A stretch of 64,000 bases of DNA from Nageia nagi (lineage: Eukaryota; Pinophyta). The DNA is taken from assembly GCA_050084985.1 (NCBI GenBank), contig JBITNC010000001.1, positions 187,302,001-187,366,000 on the forward strand, read 5' to 3'. The position numbers and the translations under genes are program-made. Shown piece after piece: positions 56,255-64,000 of this stretch. The notes below the pieces were generated by a model. The model worked only from the letters and a program-made list of their open reading frames with translations. It was not told the DNA's origin and did no database searches. Position 1 is the first letter of the stretch. The number at the start of each line of letters is the position of its first letter.

Positions 56255-58040
56255 ATAACCATGGGCAAGGAGGACTAGGATTGAGTATTATTAGTCAAAT
56301 TGGGCTACACTAGGATGATGGATCCCATGACCTACGATAACAATTACATGACAATGTTGGTGGAGAGGTGGGATGCCTCCACCAACACTTTCATACTTCC
56401 ACCTAGAGAGTACATGATCATGTTGGAGGATATGTATAGGATCTTCTAGATCCTGATAGAGGGGTATCCAATGGTTGCTAGCCCAACTAATTGGTCTAGG
56501 TTATTTCCAATTGCAATGGAGTACTAGCAAATTTGATTATAAGGATGCTTATAAATATATGGTTATTGAGGATAAGTTGGTATTTGTTATGGTCATCATC
56601 ACAACACATGTCTACCCAAACTCTTCCAATATTTTATTCCCTTGGAAACTATGCAACATGTTAAGGAGGATGCATGAAGATGGGACTATTTTTGCATAGG
56701 GTCCAACACTACTTACATTGGTATATAAATAACTTATAGAGATTCAATTTTGATATAGGAAATGGATGGCATACTTTTTCCTCCTATAGATATGGGTGTG
56801 GGAGCACATTAGAGTAAAATGGATGGCATACTTTCTCCTCCTCTAGATATGGGTGTGGGAGCACATTAGAGTAAAGAGGCCACCCAAGGTCCCATATGAC
56901 ATTCACAATGATGTAGAAATAGGATGAGATGACCTAGGTTCAGAGGTACCTTACATGCTACACTAGGGGAGGGAATTTGAGCCATGGAGGTGGCATCCTC
57001 ATGTAGGGTACCTAATACATTATTGAGCAATCATTAGACATATAAAGTTGTAGAACTTCATATGGTGATCCTACATGGTAAGGATGGCATGTGAGGAGGA
57101 TGGATAGGATCTTAGATAGTCTAGACAAGCTAATAGTTATGAACACGAGGAGGAGAGATTGCTTTATTATATTTCAATTGAATCACTATGAAGTTTGAGA
57201 TTAGATAGGATGTCCTCTCGATGCTAGAGGTTTATAATAGGTTTATACTATATGACTAACCAATGATAGTTTTTGCAAACATAGGGTCAATGCTTGACCC
57301 TATGGTTCAGATTATAGCTAGGATGGATATGGGGACTACCTTAGTGTAATCCAAGTAGGAGTAGTTGCAAGAGCTCTCCATAGTGGGGATGAGGGTGACA
57401 AAGGTGATGGAGGAGGATGAGATGTAGAGGAGGAAGGATGGGATGGTGGAGATTATGGATAGTATGGTAAGGATGGTGGATGGGATGACATGTTAGCCAT
57501 GAGAGTGAAGGGATTAGAAGAGAAGAAAACATAAATAATGATAGATAAGATGAAGATGATGTACGAGATGGTGAGGATGATGGATGGGATGACATGTTAT
57601 TCGGTATTGGCTAGTATAAGGGGTATGGATGAGAGTGGAGGTATTGGAGGAGGAAATGATGGTAAACATGATGGAGATGATGGCAGAGGGGATGGTGGAT
57701 AAGGATAGATTATGGATATTCATATGGGGTCCTCTTATTTATAGAAGAGAGGTTATACAAGGACACCAAGAGGTGGAGAGACTTGATGAAATATGGTGAA
57801 GCATCTCAAGGTACAATTGGTTGCAACACATCAACAAATATATGACCTTGAGAAAACTATCAATAGGTAAGGTATTCATCTTTATAGGGAGAATGAGAGG
57901 ATCACAACGTATGAGGATGAGTTTGGAAGGATTTAACATCTGATTCTTGATATGTCCACCTTATCCACTACTCAAATGAGAAGTCAATTTCAAAGGAAAT
58001 TGACTCTATAGGGAGTTAAAGATCGTAATATTACATAAGG
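56255..58040 (+). pseudogene. PMD (plant mobile domain) protein remnant, antisense to Gypsy-E
   Basis: Across frames the + strand reads YTRMMDPMTYDNNYMTMLVE, RWDASTNTFILPPREYMIML and EDMYRIF, matching the PMD pattern of a short alpha-helical start, LVERWR-ETHTFHLP-GEMTITLEDV and a following I-G--V. Further on are a decayed middle with WVWEHIRVKRPPKVPYD and a coiled-coil-like C-terminus (HLKVQLVATHQQIYDLEKTI). A 57-bp in-phase tandem duplication lies at 56,760-56,873. Many stops. It lies between the minus-strand Gypsy-E integrase and the minus-strand PPT/LTR edge at 55,350, so it could be an extra antisense gene carried by that element, as reported for some Tat-type Gypsy elements. Confidence 0.65.
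56760..56873 (+). repeat. 57-bp tandem duplication in the PMD remnant
   Basis: Two near-identical copies begin AATGGATGGCATACTTT and end ATTAGAGTAA (56,760-56,816 and 56,817-56,873). The length is 19 codons, so the phase is kept. Only a few differences separate the copies, so it is younger than the other damage. Confidence 0.9.
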
Positions 58041-60559
58041 TAGTCTTCAAGCTCACATCATATCAAGCAACTTATTCTCCCAAAGGCATTCTTGAGATTT
58101 TGGGATGCAAGATATGCAATGTATTACTTTGTATATGTGATGTACTATATATGTATATTTTTGATGAACATGATGCCTATTTTTATATTATATATGTCGA
58201 TGCCTATGTTTGATGATGTATACATATGCAGATTTTGGTTTATGATATGCCTAAATGTATGCTTATGATAGATTTATTTTTTATAATGAATGTTTATGCT
58301 ATGTTCACATGAATGCAATATATGTTTTGGATATTTATGTTTGGTGTATTTAATGCAAATTTTGTTATTGTATATATATGTACGTTGTTAAAAGAAAATA
58401 AACAATGTAGACATAACCACATATGAAATGGACTCATAGTGACATAGGATAAAACATGACAAGATAAAAGATCATAATAAATGATAATACCAATGATAAG
58501 CCAAAAATAACAATATAAAATAATAAAAAAGATAACAACAAAATATAATAAATGATTATTAAAAATAATGATAAGATAAGATAAAAATGAAATGATTGAT
58601 ATCAAGATAAACGTGATGAAAATGAAGGATAAGAAAAGATAAGTAAAAGTTTTAAAATAACATATGAAACATAATAAGATAAATTAATAGATAAGAATGA
58701 TAAGTAACACATAATATAAAATAACAAAGATATATAAAAATAACAACACCAAATAAATGTGATGATAAAAAATGACATTAAAAGATAAGAAACGAAGAAG
58801 AAAAAGCTAATAGATAAAGCACATAATTTTGACAATGTATGATGAAGTCGACACAAAAAATAAGTTAGGGACATGTGCCATTATAGGAAACCTTAATTAT
58901 TGAATTTATGCTAACAATCATAAAAATATTGAATAATGACTCAAGTGCATTGAATAAGTGCAATTAAAATAAAACTTTTATAGTTTGGACACTTTTTGCA
59001 AAAGTAAAAAAATGACGAACTTTGATGGACAAAAATAAGAAAGCACAATATTGTTTTGATAAATAGTTTTAATGATCAGATAGAAAATTGATAATTTGAA
59101 GTGTTGGAAAATAAGGTTAAAAAAATGAAGGTTATTTGATATATTTTGAAAGCCAAAATCAAAGGCTACTAGGACTACATTGAAAAACCTTCAATGCTAA
59201 CTAAAAGGGTGTTGTTTCAAGTTAGCTTTTGTTTGATTTCTAAAAGTAAATCAAAATATATAATTAGTATATGAAATTTAGAGGAATGATTTAATTTATA
59301 TCTAAGAAAAGCTTAAAATTAATGAATAAAAAATAGACTTAGTTTGATAGTTTAAAATCATCAAATTAGAGTTAACTTTTTAAGGTGTCAAATTTCGGGA
59401 CCTTTGGTCCTTAAATAAAATGAACTTGAAAATGGCTAAAAAATGAATCAAAATTACTTAGGAAGGTATCATAAGATATAAAAATATAAAATATGATGAT
59501 TTTACAAGATAAAATGTTGAAGCAACATAAAACAACATTGGGTGACAAAGTGGCCAAAGTGATTAAGTAGCTTACTTTGGTGAGAATGATGAAGCGACAT
59601 AAACACATGTAGAATAATGAAATTAGAATGAGAATAATGGGAAATGATTGGATGTAAAACTTTATGATGAAAAAAATAAACTATTATTAAACCATCATGG
59701 TTAAGCAAGTTTTTGAAAGCAAAATGAAAGGCAACTTAATCAAAATTTTAAAAAGTGAAATTGACTAAAATTCAACAAAGTGAGATAAAAGCACCCAAAT
59801 TTGATAAAAAAAATCATGTAACAATAAGTAAAAAGTACACAAAAGATAAAAATACTTGGTTTACAAAATTAAAATGAAAAATATTTTGGGGCCAACTTCC
59901 ATCTTACTATGTAGAATGAGCTCTTTTGCCTAATAGCTTTCGAATTAATGTTAAGCAGTGTCATTCAACAACTTGGACTAGATGGATGCAATTCTAAATA
60001 ATAGAGGATATTGATACATGAATAAAAAAAAAAACATTATGTAAAATAAAAATAGTTGCATACCAAATTCCATTTTAATGTGTAGTACATGCTCTAGCTC
60101 CATACTAGACTAGGTAAAAGATGATGCCCAATGGTTGTTGCCATGATGGATGATACATATATATAAGTGATGACAAAGAAAATACAAGTGTGGATATAAA
60201 TAATCTATGTGGTGAAAGAATATGAGTGACTTGTGGCTCCCATGCACCCAAAAATTTAGGATGAAATAAAAAAATAGAAAATACTAAGTATCAAATCCAA
60301 ATATAATGATTTAAAGATGATGATGCAAGACAAATGATTGATGAAAAGGAATCGTAAGCTACTTGCTATAGATTTTGAAAACTTTTCCATAATGTTAATA
60401 TAATCCAAAGGAGAATTGATTGATAAAAAATACATGATTAATGCAAGATTCTATTTTTGAATTTTGTATTTTCTATGTTTATTTTTGTGTTTTTGAAATA
60501 TTTTGATTTTTTTGTATGTTTTGGATTTTATTTTTCAAAACTTTTGTCATTGTTGTTTT
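58041..60559. other. Non-genic, A-rich + strand
   Basis: No domains on either strand. It is probably the untranslated 3' part of Gypsy-E between integrase and the antisense PMD. Confidence 0.45.
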
Positions 60560-61953
60560 GATCTAACTGTAGAAGGGTCAAAGATGAATGATGTTAATTG
60601 GTTAAAGTTATTCAATATATTTTAATGTTGCCAATTTATATGCTCTTGATCTTAATTTACTTATGACAATGTATGATCCCATCTAATTAGGTGCAAATTT
60701 TCCTCTTTCAACATGAGGTTGAGTTATGATTTGTTGATTTTATTTCAATACAAGGTCACCAAATTCAAATTCATGATAATGTACCATTATATTATAATCT
60801 CTTTTAATGCATTATTGATAAATTCTTAAGTGTTTAAGTTTACTTATGCACCTTTCATCAAGGATATCAAGTTGGGTTGCTCTATTTTCTCTGTATGTAT
60901 TATCATCAATGAATACTTGCAATGAAATATGGAGTGACAAAGTTCAGGTTCAAGTGGTAAAATATATTCAACACCATAAACTAATAAATAAGGAGTTATT
61001 CTTGTAGGTGTGTAGATGCTTGTTCTATATTCTCATAATGCATAGGGAAGTTTGGTAAGGCAATCTCTTTATGAATCTCCAACAAAGTTTTGAGGAGCTT
61101 TGACAATTGTTTTACTTGATGCTTCTGATTGTCCATTTTCTTATGGATAATAAGGTGTTGAAAAAATTAATTTAATATTATACTTTTCACACAACATTTT
61201 AACATCCTTATTTTTGAAAGAGGAGCCATTATCTATAATTAATTTAGAAGGACTCCTAAAATGATATATAATACTTGTTTCAATAAATTCAATAGTTTTG
61301 AGTGCTTTAATTTCAATTAGGATCATGGCTTCTACCCATTTTGTAAAATATTAAATAGTTGTAATAATGAACTTATGTCCTTGTAAATAAATAGGATAAA
61401 TTTGACCAACAAGATCTAAACCCCATTGAGAAAAGGGCCAAATTAAAGAAACAAGTTATAAATCTTGAGAAGGAAGGTATGTAAGGTTTGCAAATTATTG
61501 ATATTTAATACAATGTTAAACATAGTGAACACAATCATTTTCAAGAGTTGGAAAAAAGTATCCCATTATTAAAAAAATATTTTACAATAGCAATACCACT
61601 AAAATGGCCTCCATAAGTAACATCATGAGCTTGAGAAAGAGCAAGGGGAATTTCATTAGGTTCTAAGCATCTCAAAAGAATACTTTCATAGCCACATTTT
61701 TAAAGTATGTACCCCAACAATGTATATTTGGCATTTTTTTTTGAAATTTTATCTTTTTTATTTTAATCTTGTCTTGAAGACTAATACCAAGTTTGAGAAA
61801 ATCTTTCACAAGTGTATACCAAGGATTATCATTATCAATCTCAATTTGATTAATTATGGGACCAACAATGTAAGATGGATCATAAAATGTGGTAATGTGA
61901 ATAATAAGCTGATCTTGATTATCTTATGGTGGAATAAGAGAACACAATCAAGC
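60560..61953 (-). pseudogene. Gypsy-E integrase
   Basis: The minus strand runs from the zinc-binding region (GTYFKN--MKVFF, CVHYV-HCIKYQ-FANLTYLP) through WPFSQWGLDLVGQIYP (first Asp), HKFIITTI, TKWVEAM and PSKLIIDNGSSFKN (second Asp). It continues with IFSTPYYP-ENGQSEASSK (Glu after NGQ-S position), LWEYRTSIYTPTRITPYLLVYG and the C-terminal FEFGDLVLK and YIVISKLRSRAYKLATL. Compared with Gypsy-A it has fewer frame changes. It continues upstream across the inserted element at 61,959-63,731. Confidence 0.87.
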
Positions 61954-61958
61954 CATAG
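61954..61958. repeat. Target-site duplication, left copy
   Basis: catag, identical to 63,732-63,736. The Gypsy-E reading (VDTM followed by A) is continuous when one copy is counted. Confidence 0.88.
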
Positions 61959-63731
61959 TGAAAGGAAATATAAGAATTGATATTATACAATGAAGGAGAG
62001 CCCAAATAAATAGGGCAAAGTACAAGCTAGTGGACAAATGCATGATAACCATGCATGAGGATAAAATCCACAAGATGATAAATATTTGTTATGATCTAAT
62101 CATAACAAACTAACAAATAATAAAACCTAGGAATAGAGAATAAAATACTCATAGAGAACTTAAGAAAATATTATAACTAAGTATAATATACTCTAACACC
62201 CCCCTTAAGTGAACAAGAAGGTAAAGTGGCACATCCACAAAAAAATGAGTCTCAGCAACAAGGGTTGATTAGGTACTCATGTACAAAAAAATCTTTCACA
62301 AGCATAGAAAAAGAGAAAACCCATAGCAAAAACTCCTCCCTAAAAGAGAGAAAGAAAATTGAGGTAGATAACTTCCATTACTCAATAAATCATGCTCATT
62401 TAATTAGGTACAATAATATGAAGAGATTGATGCCAACAAATAACTATAAGCCAGAAGTTGAAGAACCTCCAAAGAAATTAGGATCAAATAGCTACCAATA
62501 TGTAGGAGTGATCCACACAACACTACTTAATCAAAACCAACAAAGAGAGTCCCTCAACCAAAAAATAGGGCATGAACTCCACTATGAAAAGTATATCAGC
62601 AATGCAACTAGTAGACCACAAGCAAAAAAATTAGCATAATTCTCATGAACATGTCATTAAAAAGCCAAACCAAGAGACCAATGAGTAGACTATGTACCAT
62701 GGAGAATAAGGAGCACACATCATTAGAGAAAGAAGCCAGGAGCCTATATGCAAAGAAGAAATCACATCATCAAAAAGCCAAGCTTGGAGCCCATATACTG
62801 AGACCCATAAAAAAAGAGATTACATCCAAAAATAGGAAACACTAGTAGTTGATAATCCCCCCTTAATAATGACAAGAAGAAATGGTAAGTCACAAGATAA
62901 GGTAATGGGAATACCACCATAAGATCCATAAAGGATTCAAATAAGCTACCTTAAGGACAAGGGTAGAAAGTATGAGTTGGGCTATGAGACTTGTGAAGGC
63001 ACCCAATGAGGTAGTAAAAGACTACCAAAAAAATATGATGTAGATGCAAAAACACACATCTAACCTATACACAAATAGTCCACAAATAGAAGGCCTCTTG
63101 ACAACCATAATACTCCAAAAAATGAAGTGAACTCTCCATAAAATTGCTTTTGTAAATTAAGCTTACAACCAAGTTCACCAAAAAATACCTAAAGTATACT
63201 CCATAATGCAAACCACGACACTCAAAATGGAGTTTGTTTACAAAAATTATGGAATTGATTTGATTTGGGGTAAAAATTTAAATTTTTAGGGCTCAAAATT
63301 TAGAAAAATTTAATTAAAATTTTAAATGTGAAACTTCAAATTATCATTCTGGGTTGATGGGTAAGGCAAAATGGGTCATGCAACTACTCAAAATGATGGG
63401 GGTGAAATGAAAAACCCAAAATTGCTGATAAATGATGATTAGACCTTAGATGCAGTAGTTATGGCCAAAAAACCATCAAAGTGAAAAACTACCAAAATAA
63501 ATAGATGAATTGATATTATTCAATAAAGGAGAGTCGAAATAAATAGGGCAAAGTACAAGCTAGTGGACAAATGCATGATAACCATGTGTGAGGATAAAAT
63601 CCACAAGATGAAAAATATTTGTTATGATCTAATCATAACAAACTAACAAATAATCAAACCTATGAATAGAGAATAAAATACTCCTAGAGAACTTAAGAAA
63701 ATATTATACCTAAGTATAATATACTCTAACA
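61959..63731 (-). mobile_element. Non-autonomous 1.77-kb LTR retrotransposon nested in Gypsy-E
   Basis: Two direct LTRs (61,959-62,198, 240 bp; 63,482-63,731, 250 bp) flank 1.28 kb without any retroelement protein domain. Read on the minus strand each LTR starts TGTTAGAGTATATTATA and ends CA; a C-run on the + strand (62,199-62,204), AAGGGGGG on the minus strand, is the PPT next to the 3' LTR. The 5-bp TSD is perfect. Size and lack of genes fit a TRIM-like or short LARD-like element mobilised in trans. The PBS next to the 5' LTR did not match a common tRNA. The LTRs are very similar except for about 25 bp at the PBS-side end. Confidence 0.88.
62199..63481 (-). other. Internal region of the non-autonomous LTR element
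   Basis: No gag, protease, integrase, RT or RNase H motif is visible on either strand. The + strand has open stretches at 62,226-62,639 (137 codons, Lys/Asn/Gln-rich, including NYKPEVEEPPKKLGSNSYQY) and 62,645-62,845, antisense to the element. They resemble nothing I know, and low sequence complexity makes chance openness likely. Confidence 0.6.
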
Positions 63732-63736
63732 CATAG
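63732..63736. repeat. Target-site duplication, right copy
   Basis: catag, partner of 61,954-61,958. Confidence 0.88.
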
Positions 63737-64000
63737 TGTCTACAAATCTATTAGTGGATCATGGAGAAGATTCAATGGTATACTTATCAAATCACAAAAG
63801 GAGTTTTTCAACAATAAGTTTATATTTATTTAAAATATCATTATGACATTCATAAATACAAATAATTTGATTAACAATGAGTTGTGAATCACCAATGATT
63901 TTAATTTTTTTTAAAGTTTAATTTGATTGTAATTTGTAGACCAAGGACAAGGGCTTCATATTCCATCATGTTATTAGTGCAAGGGAACTTTAGTTTAAAG
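63737..64000 (-). pseudogene. Gypsy-E RNase H domain (partial, window edge)
   Basis: The minus strand reads FKLKFPCTNNMMEYEALVLG (catalytic Glu), IGDSQLIVNQI (Asp) and the tail DKYTIESSP-stop-STNRFVDTM, where the inserted element begins. The upstream part of the domain lies beyond the window. Confidence 0.85.

Noticed and set aside
57341-57723. Minus-strand Ser/His-rich frames
   Set aside because: Complement of the GATGG-rich middle of the + strand PMD remnant; low complexity and no domain.
61978-62198. LTR start at 61,978 (TGATATT) for the non-autonomous element
   Set aside because: That boundary gives no TSD; moving it to 61,959 gives TG...CA ends and identical catag flanks.
62226-62845. 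Host genes of 137 and 66 codons
   Set aside because: They lie inside the gene-less LTR element, antisense to it, with low-complexity Lys/Asn composition and no recognised family.
1-64000. tRNA, rRNA or snRNA genes
   Set aside because: Scanning by eye for tRNA A/B boxes and rRNA-like GC-rich blocks gave nothing convincing; a tRNAscan or Infernal run would be decisive.
1-64000. A novel multi-gene system
   Set aside because: Apart from the C2 gene, every recognisable coding stretch is retroelement, PMD or PPR debris with stops; there is no cluster of intact co-oriented genes.

Overview
The window is AT-rich nuclear DNA from a land plant with a large, repeat-filled genome. The evidence is nested, decayed Ty1/Copia and Ty3/Gypsy LTR retrotransposons, solo LTRs, a LINE RNase H remnant, two plant-mobile-domain (PMD) remnants, a DYW-type PPR pseudogene and one intact-looking plant C2-domain gene with four short GT-AG introns. 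A gymnosperm or another giant-genome seed plant would fit, but nothing here decides the lineage. There is no prokaryotic, organellar or CRISPR signal.

Layout. 1-3,990: an LTR edge, a 613-bp tandem duplication and a + strand PMD remnant. 3,991-21,245: a minus-strand Gypsy element (Gypsy-A) split between its RNase H and integrase by a 9.4-kb + strand Copia element (Copia-1, 7,133-16,551) with 2-kb LTRs, PBS, PPT, a 5-bp target-site duplication and a single unshifted gag-pol frame broken only by stops. 21,250-27,500: a 5'-truncated + strand Gypsy (B) with its PPT and 3' LTR, the LTR itself hit by a solo Gypsy-A LTR, then a seven-unit 80-bp tandem array. 27,500-30,760: the LTR, PBS and gag remnant of a third Gypsy (D), with an inverted LTR fragment. 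31,055-40,803: a minus-strand Copia (Copia-2, net 5.1 kb) whose integrase contains a 2.9-kb copy of its own 3' end plus 1.75 kb of flanking DNA. 41,320-42,110: a 21-bp tandem array. 44,610-46,361: the PPR-DYW pseudogene and a perfect-TSD solo LTR. 48,776-49,681: the C2 gene, the only likely functional gene. 50,255-53,760: LINE, unknown coding and Gypsy (C) remnants. 54,690-64,000: an LTR edge, a second antisense PMD remnant, and a minus-strand Gypsy pol (E) interrupted by a 1.77-kb non-autonomous LTR element.

The transposable elements do not form a pathway; they record successive insertion, recombination and point decay. I see no undescribed multi-gene system. The most unusual structures are the self-templated insertion in Copia-2, two unrelated LTR insertions at nearly the same position of related Gypsy pol genes, and the repeated pairing of an antisense PMD remnant with a minus-strand LTR edge.
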